Assembly: GCF_051020765.1 (NCBI RefSeq)
Contig: NW_027469299.1
Span: forward strand, 62,001-126,000
DNA: 64,000 nt
Reading direction: 5' to 3'
From: Lasioglossum baleicum
Lineage: Eukaryota; Arthropoda; Insecta; Hymenoptera; Halictidae
Numbering within the stretch: the stretch's first letter is position 1; each line of letters opens with the position of its first letter. The position numbers and the translations under genes were made by a program. Positions 26,610 to 38,200 of this stretch are shown here, piece after piece. Under the pieces are notes generated by a model. It saw only the letters and a program-made list of their open reading frames with translations, did no database searches and had not been told where the DNA came from.

Positions 26610-28052
26610 GCACAATCACGATTTATTCGAGCTTATGTCAGATTCGACGATTATTTGTTTCACAAATGAATTTCTGTGCGGAATCGCCGTTTCGCGTGCT
26701 AGATCAGTGCATTTGCATGCAAAAATGCCAAATTGTCACAGAAACTCCGATCCGCCAAGCACGATCACGATTTATTCGAGCTTATGTCAGATTCGACGAT
26801 TCTTCGTTTCTGAAGTGTATTTCTGTGCGGAATCGCTGTTTCGCGCGCTAGATCAGTGCATTCGCATGCAAATATGCGCAATTGGCACGAAAACTCCGAT
26901 TCGGCAAGCACGATCACGATTTATTCGAGCTTATGTCAGATTCGACAATTATTTGTTTCACAAATGAATTTCTGTGCGGAATCGCCGTTTCGCGTGTTAG
27001 ATCAGTGCATTTGCATGCAAACATGCCAAATTGGCACAGAAACTCCGATCCGCACAAACACGATCACGATTTATTCGAGCTTATGTCAGATTCGATGATT
27101 CTTCGTTTCAGAAGTGTATTTCTGTGCGGAATAGCTGTTTCGCGTGCTATATCAGTGCATTTGCATGCAAGTATGCGAAATTGGGATAGAAACTCCGACC
27201 CGGCAAGCACGACCACAATTTATTCGAGCCTATGTCAGATTCGACGATTATTTGTTTCACAAATGAATTTCTGTGCGGAATCGCCGTTTCGCGTGCTAGA
27301 TCAGTGTATTTGCATGCAAAAATGCCAAATTGTCACAGAAACTCCTATCCGCCAAGCACGATCACGATTTATTCGAGCTTATGTCAGATTCGACGATTCT
27401 TCGTTTCAGAAGTGTATTTCTGTGCGGAATCGCTGTTTCGCGCGCTAGATCAGTGCATTCGCATGCAAATATGCGAAATTGGCACGAAAACTCCGATTCG
27501 GCAAGCACGATCACGATTTATTCGAGCTTATGTCACATTCGTCGATTATTTGTTTCACAAATGAATTTCTGTGCGGAATCGCCGTTTCGCGTGTTAGATC
27601 AGTGCATTTGCATGCAAACATGCCAAATTGGCACAGAAACTCCGATCCGCACAAACACGATCTCGATTTATTCGAGCTTATGTCAGATTCGACGATTCTT
27701 CGTTTCAGAAGTGTATTTCTGTGCGGAATCGCTGTTTCGCGCGCTAGATCAGTGCATTTGCATGCAAATATGCGAAATTGGACAGAAACTCCGACCAGGC
27801 AAGCACGATCACAATTTATTCGAGCCTATGTCAGATTCGACGATTCTTCATTTCAGAAGTGTATTTCTGTTCGGAATCGCTGTTTCGCGTGCTAGATCAG
27901 TGCATTTGCATACAAGTATGAGAAATTGGAATAGAAACCCCGACCCGACAAGCACGATCGCGATTTAATCGAGCTTATGGCAGATTCGACGATTCTTCGT
28001 TTCAGAAGTGTATTTCTTTGCGGAATCGCTGTTTCGCGTGCTAGATCAGTGC

Positions 28053-28066
28053 ATTTGCATGCAAAT
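28053..28066. promoter_or_regulatory. 14-bp perfect palindrome with two overlapping octamer words
   Basis: ATTTGCATGCAAAT equals its own reverse complement and contains both ATTTGCAT and ATGCAAAT. ATGCAAAT is the classical octamer bound by POU-domain factors in animals. The core GCATGC is also an SphI site. Many monomers keep the full palindrome, while others break one arm: ATTCGCATGCAAAT, ATTTGTATGCAAAT, ATTTGCATGCAAGT, ATTTGCATGCAAAC, or ATTTGCATGCGAAT in family B. Whether any protein binds here is unknown. Short dyads have been proposed to matter in centromeric satellites that lack CENP-B boxes, so this is listed as a candidate site only. Confidence 0.4.
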
Positions 28067-28143
28067 ATGCGAAATTGGCACGAAAACTCCGATTCGGCAA
28101 GCACGATCACGATTTATTCGAGCTTATGTCAGATTCGACGATT

Positions 28144-28160
28144 CTTCGTTTCAGAAGTGT
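28144..28160 (+). other. Degenerate CENP-B-box-like stretch
   Basis: CTTCGTTTCAGAAGTGT aligned to the mammalian 17-bp box YTTCGTTGGAARCGGGA matches at 11 of 17 positions. In the essential core (TTCG, A, CGGG) it matches 7 of 9, failing at two bases of CGGG. A functional mammalian box needs the complete core, so this is unlikely to bind mammalian CENP-B. It could be chance or a site for a related pogo-type protein. Family-B monomers with CGTCGTTTCACAAGTG lose the similarity. Confidence 0.2.
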
Positions 28161-31100
28161 ATTTCTGTGCGGAATCGCTGTTTCGCGTGCTAGATCAGTG
28201 CATTTGTATGCAGATATGCGAAATTGGCCCGGAAACTCCGATTCGGCAAGCACGATCACGATTTATTCGAACTTATGTCAGATTCGACGATTCTTCGTTT
28301 CAGAAGTGTATTTCTGTGCGGAATCGCTGTTTCGCGTAGTAGATCAGTGCATTTGCATGCAAATATGCGAAATTGGCACGAAAACTCCGATTTGGCAAGC
28401 ACGATCATGGTTTATTCGAGCTTATGTCAGATTCGACGATTATTCGTTTCACAAATGAATTTCTGTACGGAATCGCTGTTTAGCGTGCTAGATCAGTGCA
28501 TTTGTATGCAAATATGCGAAATTGGTACGGAAACTCCGATTCGGCAAGCACGACCACGATTTATTCGAGCTTATGTCAGATTCGACGATTATTTGTTTCA
28601 CAAATGAATTTCTGTGCGGAATCGCCGTTTCGCGTGCTAGATCAGTGCATTTGCATGCAAAAATGCCAAATTGTCACAGAAACTCCGATCCGCCAAGCAC
28701 GATCACGATTTATTCGAGCCTATGTCAGTTTCGACATTCTTCGTTTCAGAAGTGTATTTCTGTGCGGAATCGCTGTTTCGCGCGCTAGATCAGTACATTT
28801 GCATGCAAATATGCGAAATTGGCACGAAAACTCCGATTCGGCAAACACGATCTCGATTTATTCGAGCTTATGTCAGATTCGACGATTCTTCGTTTCAGAA
28901 GTGTATTTCTGTGCGGAATCGCCGTTTCGCGTGTTAGATCAGTGCATTTGCATGCAAGTATGCGAAATTGGGATAGAAACTCCGACCCGGCAAGCACGAC
29001 CACAATTTATTCGAGCCTATGTCAGATTCGACGATTCTTCGTTTCAGAAGTGTATTTCTTTGCGGAATCGCTGTTTCGCGTGCTAGATCAGTGCATTTGC
29101 ATGCAAATATGCGAAATTGGCACGAAAACTCCGATTCGGCAAGCACGATCACGATTTATTCGAGCTTATGTCAGATTCGACGATTCTTCGTTTCAGAAGT
29201 GTATTTCTGTGCGGAATCGCTGTTTCGCGCGCTAGATCAGTGCATTCGCATGCAAATATGCGAAATTGGCACGAAAACTCCGATTCGGCAAGCACGATCA
29301 CGATTTATTCGAGCTTATGTCACATTCGTCGATTATTTGTTTCACAAATGAATTTCTGTGCGGAATCGCCGTTTCGCGTGTTAGATCAGTGCATTTGCAT
29401 GCAAACATGCCAAATTGGCACAGAAACTCCGATCCGCACAAACACGATCTCGATTTATTCGAGCTTATGTCAGATTCGACGATTCTTCGTTTCAGAAGTG
29501 TATTTCTGTGCGGAATCGCTGTTTCGCGCGCTAGATCAGTGCATTTGCATGCAAATATGCGAAATTGGACAGAAACTCCGACCAGGCAAGCACGATCACA
29601 ATTTATTCGAGCCTATGTCAGATTCGACGATTCTTCATTTCAGAAGTGTATTTCTGTTCGGAATCGCTGTTTCGCGTGCTAGATCAGTGCATTTGCATAC
29701 AAGTATGAGAAATTGGAATAGAAACCCCGACCCGACAAGCACGATCGCGATTTAATCGAGCTTATGGCAGATTCGACGATTCTTCGTTTCAGAAGTGTAT
29801 TTCTTTGCGGAATCGCTGTTTCGCGTGCTAGATCAGTGCATTTGCATGCAAATATGCGAAATTGGCACGAAAACTCCGATTCGGCAAGCACGATCACGAT
29901 TTATTCGAGCTTATGTCAGATTCGACGATTCTTCGTTTCAGAAGTGTATTTCTGTGCGGAATCGCTGTTTCGCGTGCTAGATCAGTGCATTTGTATGCAG
30001 ATATGCGAAATTGGCACGGAAACTCCGATTCGGCAAGCACGATCACGATTTAATCGAACTTATGTCAGATTCGACGATTCTTCGTTTCAGAAGTGTATTT
30101 CTGTGCGGAATCGCTGTTTCGCGTAGTAGATCAGTGCATTTGCATGCAAATATGCGAAATTGGCACGAAAACTCCGATTTGGCAAGCACGATCATGGTTT
30201 CTTCGAGCTTATGTCAGATTCGACGATTATTCGTTTCACAAATGAATTTCTGTACGGAATCGCTGTTTAGCGTGCTAGATCAGTGCATTTGTATGCAAAT
30301 ATGCGAAATTGGTACGGAAACTCCGATTCGGCAAGCACGACCACGATTTATTCGAGCTTATGTCAGATTCGACGATTATTTGTTTCACAAATGAATTTCT
30401 GTGCGGAATCGCCGTTTCGCGTGCTAGATCAGTGCATTTGCATGCAAAAATGCCAAATTGTCACAGAAACTCCGATCCGCCAAGCACGATCACGATTTAT
30501 TCGAGCCTAGGTCAGTTTCGACATTCTTCGTTTCAGAAGTGTATTTCTGTGCGGAATCGCTGTTTCGCGCGCTAGATCAGTACATTTGCATGCAAATATG
30601 CGAAATTTGCACGAAAACTCCGATTTGGCAAGCACGATCATGGTTTATTCGAGCTTATGTCAGATTCGACAATTATTCGTTTCACAAATGAATTTCTGTG
30701 CGGAATCGCTGTTTCGCGTAGTAGATCAGTGCATTTGCAAGCAAGTATGCCAAATTGGAATAGAAACTCCGACCCGGCAAGCACGATCACGATTTATTCG
30801 AGCTTATGTCAGATTCGACGATTCTTTGTTTCAGAAGTGTATTTCTGTGCGGAATCGCTGTTTCGCGTGCTAGATCAGTGCATTTGTATGCAGATATGCG
30901 AAATTGGCACGGAAACTCCGATTCGGCAAGCACGATCACGATTTATACGGGCTTATGTCAGATTCGACGATTCTTCGTTTCAGAAGTGTATTTCTGTGCG
31001 GGATCGCTGTTCCTCGTGATAGCTCAGTGCATTTGCATGCGAATATGCGGAATTGGCACAGAAACTCCGATTCGGCAAGCACGATCACGATTTATACGGG

Positions 31101-32207
31101 CTTATGTCAGATTCCACGATTCTTCGTTTCAGAAGTGTATTTCTGTGCGGGATCGCTGTTCCGGGTGATGGCTCAGTGCATTTTCATGCAAATATGCGAA
31201 ATTGACACAGAAACTCCGATTCGGCGAGCACGGTCACGATTTATTCGACCTTATATCAGATTCGACGATTCTTCGTTTCAGAAGTGTATTTCTGTGCGGG
31301 ATCGCTGTTCCGCGTGATAGCTCGATGCATTTGCATGCGAATATGCGGAATTGGCACAGAAACTCCGATTCGGCAAGCACGACCACGATTTATTCGACCT
31401 TATGTCAGATTCGACGATTCTTCGTTTCAGAAGTGTATTTCAGTGCGGGATCGCTGTTCCGGGTGATGGCTCAGTGCATTTGCATGCAAATATGCGAAAT
31501 TGACACAGAAACTCCGATTCGGCGAGCACGGTCACGATTTATTCGACCTTATATCAGATACGACGATTCTTTGTTTCAGAAGTGTATTTCTGTGCGGGAT
31601 CGCTGTTCCACGTGATAGCTCAGTGCATTTGCATGCGAATATGCGAAATTGGCACAGAAACTCCGATTCGGCAAGCACGATCACGATTTATTCGACCTTA
31701 TGTCAGATTCGACGATTCTTCGTTTCAGAAGTGTATTTCATTGCGGTATCGCTGTTTCGCGTGCTAGATCAGTTCATTTGCATGCAAATATGCGAAATCG
31801 GCACAGAAACACCGTTTGAACAAGCACAGACACGATTGGTTCAAGTTTATGTCAGATTCGACGATTCGTCGTTTCACAAGTGAATTTCAGTGCGGAATCA
31901 CTGTTCCGCGTGATAGCTCAGTGCAATGGCATGCGATTATGCGAAATTGGCACAGAAACTCCGATTCGGCATGCACAGACACGATTTATTCAATATTACA
32001 TCAGATTCTACGATTCATCGTTTCACAAGTCTATTTCTGTGCGGGATCGCTCTTTCGCGTGCTAAATCAGTTCATTTGCTTGCAAATATGCGAAATTGGC
32101 ACAGAAAGTCCGATTCGGCAAGCACGGACACGATTTATTTAATATTACATCAGATTCTACGATTCTCCGTTTCACAAGTCTATTTCTGTGCGGGATCGCT
32201 GTTCCGC

Positions 32208-32348
32208 GTGATAGCTCAGTGCATTTGCATGCGAATATGCGAAATTGGCACAGAAACTCCGATTCGGGAAGTACGATCACGTTTTATTCGACCTTATGTC
32301 AGATTCTTCGTTTCAGAAGTGTATTACAGTGCGGTATCGCTGTTTCGC
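32208..32348 (+). repeat. 141-bp family-B monomer (8-bp deletion form)
   Basis: Measured from GTGATAGCTCAG at 32208 to the equivalent GTGCTAGATCAG at 32349, the unit is 141 bp. The missing 8 bases correspond to CGACGATT in CAGATTCGACGATTCTTCG, leaving CAGATTCTTCG. A repeated ATTC flanks the lost segment, which suits slippage. The deletion form recurs throughout the B blocks, usually with GAAGTACGATCACGTTTT. Confidence 0.9.
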
Positions 32349-33192
32349 GTGCTAGATCAGTTCATTTGCATGCAGATATGCGGAATTGGCACAGAAACTC
32401 CGATTCGGCAAGCACGGTCACGATTTATTCGACTTATGTCAGATTCGACGATTCTTCGTTTCAGAAGTGTATTTCTGTGCGGGATCGCTGTTCCTCGTGA
32501 TAGCTCGGTGCATTTGCATGCGAATATGCGGAATTGGCACAGAAACTCCGATTCGGCAGGCACGATCACGATTTATACGGGCTTATGTCAGATTCGACGA
32601 TTCTTCGTTTCAGAAGTGTATTTCTGTGCGGGATCGCTGTTCCGGGTGATGGCTCAGTGCATTTGCATGCAAATATGCGAAATCGGCACAGAAACACCGA
32701 TTCAACAAGCACGGACACGATTGATTCAAGTTTATGTCAGATTCGACGATTTGTCGTTTCACAAGTGAATTTCAGTGCGGAATCGCTGTTTCGCGTGCTC
32801 GATCAGTGCATTTGCATGCGAATATGCGAAATTGGCACAGAAACACCGATTCAACAAGCACGGACACGATTGATTCAAGTTTATGTCAGATTCGACGATT
32901 CGTCGTTTCACAAGTGAATTTCAGTGCGGAATCGCTGTTTCGTGTGCTAGATCAGTGCATTTGCATGCGAATATGCGGAATTGGCACAGAAACTCCGATT
33001 CGGCAAGCACGATCACGATTTATACGGGCTTATGTCAGATTCGACGATTCTTCGTTTCAGAAGTGTATTTCTGTGCGGGATCGCTGTTCCACGTGATAGC
33101 TCAGTGCATTTGCATGCGAATATGCGAAATTGACACAGAAACTGCGATTCGGCGAGCACGGTCACGATTTATTCGACCTTATATCAGATTCG

Positions 33193-34227
33193 ACGATTCT
33201 TCGTTTCAGAAGTGTATTTCTGTGCGAGATCGCTGTTCCACATGATAGCTCAGTGCATTTGCATGCGAATATGCGAAATTGTCACAGAAACTCCGATTCG
33301 GCAAGCACGATCACGATTTATTCGACCTTATGTCAGATTCGACGATTCTTCGTTTCAGAAGTGTATTTCAGTGCGGAATCGCTGTTTCGCGTGCTAGATC
33401 AGTGCATTTGCATGCAAATATACGAAATTGACACAGAAACTCCGATTCGGCAAGCACGATCACGATTTATTCAATATTACATCAGATTCTACGATTCATC
33501 GTTTCACAAGTCTATTTCTGTGCGGGATCGCTCTTTCGCGTGCAAAATCAGTTCATTTGTTTGCAAATATGCGAAATTGGCACAGAAAGTCCGATTCGGC
33601 AAGCACGGACACGATTTATTTAATATTACATCAGATTCTACGATTCACCGTTTCACAAGTCTATTTCTGTGCGGGATCGCTGTTCCGCGTGATAGCTCAG
33701 TGCATTTGCATGCGAATATGCGAAATTGGCACAGAAACTCCGATTCGGGAAGTACGATCACGTTTTATTCGACCTTATGTCAGATTCTTCGTTTCAGAAG
33801 TGTATTACAGTGCGGTATCGCTGTTTCGCGTGCTAGATCAGTTCATTTGCATGCAAATATGCGAAATCGGCACAGAAACACCGATTCAACAAGCACCGAC
33901 ACGATTGATTCAAGTTTATGTCAGATTCGGCGATTCGTCGTTTCACAAGTGAATTTCAGTGCGGAATCACTGTTTCGCGTGCTAGATCAGTGCATTTGCA
34001 TGCAAATATACGAAATTGGGACAGAAACTCCGATTCGGCATGCACGGAGGCGATTTATTCAATATTACATCAGATTCTACGGTTCATCGTTTCACAAGTC
34101 TAGTGCTGTGCGGGGTCGTAGTTTCGCGTGCTAAATCAGTTCATTTGCTTGCAAATATGCGAAATTGGCACAGAAAGTCCGATTCGGCAAGCACGGACAC
34201 GATTTATTTAATATTACATCAGATTCT
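33193..34227 (+). repeat. Heptameric higher-order repeat of 1035 bp, copy 1
   Basis: Seven family-B monomers, six of 149 bp and one of 141 bp (6 x 149 + 141 = 1035). The unit matches 34228-35262 at a constant offset of 1035. One noticed difference is CATTTGTTTGCAAATA (near 33555) versus CATTTGCTTGCAAATA (near 34590). Confidence 0.85.
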
Positions 34228-35262
34228 ACGATTCTTCGTTTCAGAAGTGTATTTCTGTGCGAGATCGCTGTTCCACATGATAGCTCAGTGCATTTGCATG
34301 CGAATATGCGAAATTGTCACAGAAACTCCGATTCGGCAAGCACGATCACGATTTATTCGACCTTATGTCAGATTCGACGATTCTTCGTTTCAGAAGTGTA
34401 TTTCAGTGCGGAATCGCTGTTTCGCGTGCTAGATCAGTGCATTTGCATGCAAATATACGAAATTGACACAGAAACTCCGATTCGGCAAGCACGATCACGA
34501 TTTATTCAATATTACATCAGATTCTACGATTCATCGTTTCACAAGTCTATTTCTGTGCGGGATCGCTCTTTCGCGTGCAAAATCAGTTCATTTGCTTGCA
34601 AATATGCGAAATTGGCACAGAAAGTCCGATTCGGCAAGCACGGACACGATTTATTTAATATTACATCAGATTCTACGATTCACCGTTTCACAAGTCTATT
34701 TCTGTGCGGGATCGCTGTTCCGCGTGATAGCTCAGTGCATTTGCATGCGAATATGCGAAATTGGCACAGAAACTCCGATTCGGGAAGTACGATCACGTTT
34801 TATTCGACCTTATGTCAGATTCTTCGTTTCAGAAGTGTATTACAGTGCGGTATCGCTGTTTCGCGTGCTAGATCAGTTCATTTGCATGCAAATATGCGAA
34901 ATCGGCACAGAAACACCGATTCAACAAGCACCGACACGATTGATTCAAGTTTATGTCAGATTCGGCGATTCGTCGTTTCACAAGTGAATTTCAGTGCGGA
35001 ATCACTGTTTCGCGTGCTAGATCAGTGCATTTGCATGCAAATATACGAAATTGGGACAGAAACTCCGATTCGGCATGCACGGAGGCGATTTATTCAATAT
35101 TACATCAGATTCTACGGTTCATCGTTTCACAAGTCTAGTGCTGTGCGGGGTCGTAGTTTCGCGTGCTAAATCAGTTCATTTGCTTGCAAATATGCGAAAT
35201 TGGCACAGAAAGTCCGATTCGGCAAGCACGGACACGATTTATTTAATATTACATCAGATTCT
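34228..35262 (+). repeat. Heptameric higher-order repeat of 1035 bp, copy 2
   Basis: Direct repeat of 33193-34227. The junction lies within the 7 bases ACGATTC at 34228-34234: to the left the monomer is the TATTACATCAGATTCT type, to the right the CTTCGTTTCAGAAG type. The join is in phase with the monomer, as expected from exchange between misaligned monomers. Confidence 0.85.
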
Positions 35263-38200
35263 ACGATTCACCGTTTCACAAGTCTATTTCTGTGCGGGAT
35301 CGCTGTTCCGCGTGATAGCTCAGTGCATTTGCATGCGAATATGCGAAATTGGCACAGAAACTCCGATTCGGGAAGTACGATCACGTTTTATTCGACCTTA
35401 TGTCAGATTCTTCGTTTCAGAAGTGTATTACAGTGCGGTATCGCTGTTTCGCGTGCTAGATCAGTTCATTTGCATGCAAATATGCGAAATCGGCACAGAA
35501 ACACCGATTCAACAAGCACCGACACGATTGATTCAAGTTTATGTCAGATTCGACGATTCGTCGTTTCACAAGTGAATTTCAGTGCGGAATCACTGTTTCG
35601 CGTGCTAGATCAGTGCATTTGCATGCGAATATGCGAAATTGGCACAGAAACTCCGATTCGGCAAGCACGATCACGATTTATTCGACCTTATGTCAGATTC
35701 TTCGTTTCAGAAGTGTATTACAGTGCGGAATCACTGTTTCGCGTGCTAATCAGTGCATTTGCATGCAAATATACGAAATTGGGACAGAAACTCCGATTCG
35801 GCATGCACGGAGGCGATTTATTCAATATTACATCAGATTCTACGGTTCATCGTTTCACAAGTCTAGTGCAGTGCGGGGTCGTAGTTTCGCGTGCTAAATC
35901 AGTTCATTTGCATGCGAATATGCGAAATTGACATAGAAACTCCGATTCGGCAAGCACGGACACGATTTATTCGACCTTATGTCAGATTCGACGATTCTTC
36001 GTTTCAGAAGTGTATTTCTGTGCGGGCTCGCTGTTCCACGTGATAGCTCAGTGCATTTGCATGCGAATATGCGAAATTGGCACAGAAACTCCGATTCGGC
36101 AAGCACGATCACGATTTATTCGACCTTATGTCAGATTCGACGATTCTTCGTTTCAGAAGTGTATTTCAGTGCGGTATCGCTGTTTCGCGTGCTAGATCAG
36201 TTCATTTGCATGCAAATATGCGAAATCGGCACAGAAACACCGATTCAACAAGCACAGACACGATTGGTTCAAGTTTATGTCAGATTCGACGATTCGTCGT
36301 CTCACAAGTGAATTTCAGTGCGGAATCACTGTTCCGCGCGCTAGATCAGTGCATTCGCATGCAACTATGCGAAATTGGCACGAAAACTCCGATTCGGCAA
36401 GCACGATCACGATTTATTCGAGCTTATGTCACATCCGTCGATTATTTGTTTCACAAATGAATTTCTGTGCGGAATCGCCGTTTCGCGTGTTAGATCAGTG
36501 CATTTGCATGCAAACATGCCAAATTGGCACAGAAACTCCGATCCGCACAAACACGATCACGATTTATTCGAGCTTATGTCAGATTCGACGATTCTTCGTT
36601 TCAGAAGTGTATTACTGTGCGGAATCGCTGTTTCGCGTGCTATATCAGTGCATTTGCATGCAAGTATGCGAAATTGGGATAGAAACTCCGACCCGGCAAG
36701 CACGACCACAATTTATTCGAGCCTATGTCAGATTCGACGATTCTTCGTTTCAGAAGTGTATTTCTTTGCGGAATCGCTGTTTCGCGTGCTAGATCAGTGC
36801 ATTTGCATGCAAATATGCGAAATTGGCACGAAAACTCCGATTCGGCAAGCACGATCACGATTTATTCGAGCTTATGTCAGATTCGACAATTATTTGTTTC
36901 ACAAATGAATTTCTGTGCGGAATCGCCGTTTCGCGTGTTAGATCAGTGCATTTGCATGCAAACATGCCAAATTGGCACAGAAACTCCGATCCGCACAAAC
37001 ACGATCACGATTTATTCGAGCTTATGTCAGATTCGACGATTCTTCGTTTCAGAAGTGTATTACTGTGCGGAATCGCTGTTTCGCGTGCTATATCAGTGCA
37101 TTTGCATGCAAGTATGCGAAATTGGGATAGAAACTCCGACCCGGCAAGCACGACCACAATTTATTCGAGCCTATGTCAGATTCGACGATTCTTCGTTTCA
37201 GAAGTGTATTTCTTTGCGGAATCGCTGTTTCGCGTGCTAGATCAGTGCATTTGCATGCAAATATGCGAAATTGGCACGAAAACTCCGATTCGGCAAGCAC
37301 GATCACGATTTATTCGAGCTTATGTCAGATTCGACGATTCTTCGTTTCAGAAGTGTATTTCTGTGCGGAATCGCTGTTTCGCGCGCTAGATCAGTGCATT
37401 CGCATGCAAATATGCGAAATTGGCACGAAAACTCCGATTCGGCAAGCACGATCACGATTTATTCAAGCTTATGTCACATTCGTCGATTATTTGTTTCACA
37501 AATGAATTTCTGTGCGGAATCGCCGTTTCGCGTGTTAGATCAGTGCATTTGCATGCAAACATGCCAAATTGGCACAGAAACTCCGATCCGCACAAACACG
37601 ATCTCGATTTATTCGAGCTTATGTCAGATTCGACGATTCTTCGTTTCAGAAGTGTATTTCTGTGCGGAATCGCTGTTTCGCGCGCTAGATCAGTGCATTT
37701 GCATGCAAATATGCGAAGTTGGACAGAAACTCCGACCAGGCAAGCACGATCACAATTTATTCGAGCCTATGTCAGATTCGACGATTCTTCATTTCAGAAG
37801 TGTATTTCTGTTCGGAATCGCTGTTTCGCGTGCTAGATCAGTGCATTTGCATACAAGTATGAGAAATTGGAATAGAAACCCCGACCCGACAAGCACGATC
37901 GCGATTTAATCGAGCTTATGGCAGATTCGACGATTCTTCGTTTCAGAAGTGTATTTCTTTGCGGAATCGCTGTTTCGCGTGCTAGATCAGTGCATTTGCA
38001 TGCAAATATGCGAAATTGGCACGAAAACTCCGATTCGGCAAGCACGATCACGATTTATTCGAGCTTATGTCAGATTCGACGATTCTTCGTTTCAGAAGTG
38101 TATTTCTGTGCGGAATCGCTGTTTCGCGTGCTAGATCAGTGCATTTGTATGCAGATATGCGAAATTGGCCCGGAAACTCCGATTCGGCAAGCACGATCAC

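Larger units (their letters stand above)
28044..28192 (+). repeat. Reference family-A monomer (149 bp)
   Basis: This is a good type copy of family A, counted from GATCAGTGC to the base before the next GATCAG. Hand count gives 31 C and 35 G (about 44% GC). There are 14 CpG sites against about 7.3 expected from base composition. In order it contains the palindrome ATTTGCATGCAAAT, the block GCGAAATTGG, GATTCGGCAAGCACGATCAC, TTATTCGAGCTTATG, CAGATTCGACGATTC, CTTCGTTTCAGAAG and TGTTTCGCGTGCTA. CGATT-like words occur several times, hinting that the monomer may have grown from shorter repeats, though this is weak. The only plus-strand stop word is TAG, in CTAGATC at the monomer boundary. Confidence 0.95.
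1..30943 (+). repeat. Family-A satellite block 1
   Basis: The block is defined by CGGAATCGCTGTTTCGCG, TTATTCGAGCTTATG (or GAGCCTATG) and GGCACGAAAACTCC. Subtypes within it include a 150-bp monomer with GATCCGCACAAACACG, a form with TTATTTGTTTCACAAATGAATTTC, a form with CTATATCAG in place of CTAGATCAG, and a form with TTTGCGGAATCG. These subtypes recur in fixed orders that make up the higher-order repeats listed separately. The block ends where TTTATACGGGCTTATG appears at about 30944, followed by family-B sequence. Confidence 0.9.
26610..30943 (+). repeat. Family-A array leading to the first A-to-B junction, with a 1787-bp-offset repeat
   Basis: About 27353-28838 is repeated at about 29140-30625 at a constant offset of 1787 bp (12 monomers, one of them a base short through GAAATTGGACAG). 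Two intervening monomers (about 28839-29139) separate the copies. Both copies contain the TTAATCGAGCTTATGGC subtype, CATTTGTATGCAGATATGCG, CATGGTTT(A/C)TTCGAGC, TGTTTAGCGTG and TTTCGACATTCTTCG. Differences are few: GGCCCGG versus GGCACGG, TTTATTCGAAC versus TTTAATCGAAC, and GAGCCTATG versus GAGCCTAGG. The last monomers carry the CATTTGCAAGCAAG subtype (30732), then the family switch. Confidence 0.8.
30944..36336 (+). repeat. Family-B satellite block 1
   Basis: From TTTATACGGGC onward the monomers have GCGGGATCGCTGTTCC, GTGATAGCTCAG, CATGCGAATATGCG, TTCGACCTTATG, TATTTCAGTGCGG, TCAATATTACATCAG and TTCAAGTTTATGTCAG. They keep the 149-bp phase and the same overall plan as family A, so the families share an ancestor. 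A 141-bp form lacks 8 bases beside CAGATTC (CAGATTCTTCG); the spacing 32208 to 32349 shows the 141-bp length directly. Linked to it is TCGGGAAGTACGATCACG. The block ends in a hybrid monomer at about 36335. Confidence 0.85.

Noticed and set aside
28134..28146. Pol III B-box-like word in GATTCGACGATTC (possible tRNA-derived SINE origin)
   Set aside because: It fails at the first and last fixed bases of the B box, there is no matching A box, poly-A tail or target-site duplication, and the unit is strictly tandem.
28144..28154. Hairpin CTTC-GTTTC-AGAAG as a terminator or structured RNA
   Set aside because: The stem is only four base pairs with no T-run and no gene context.
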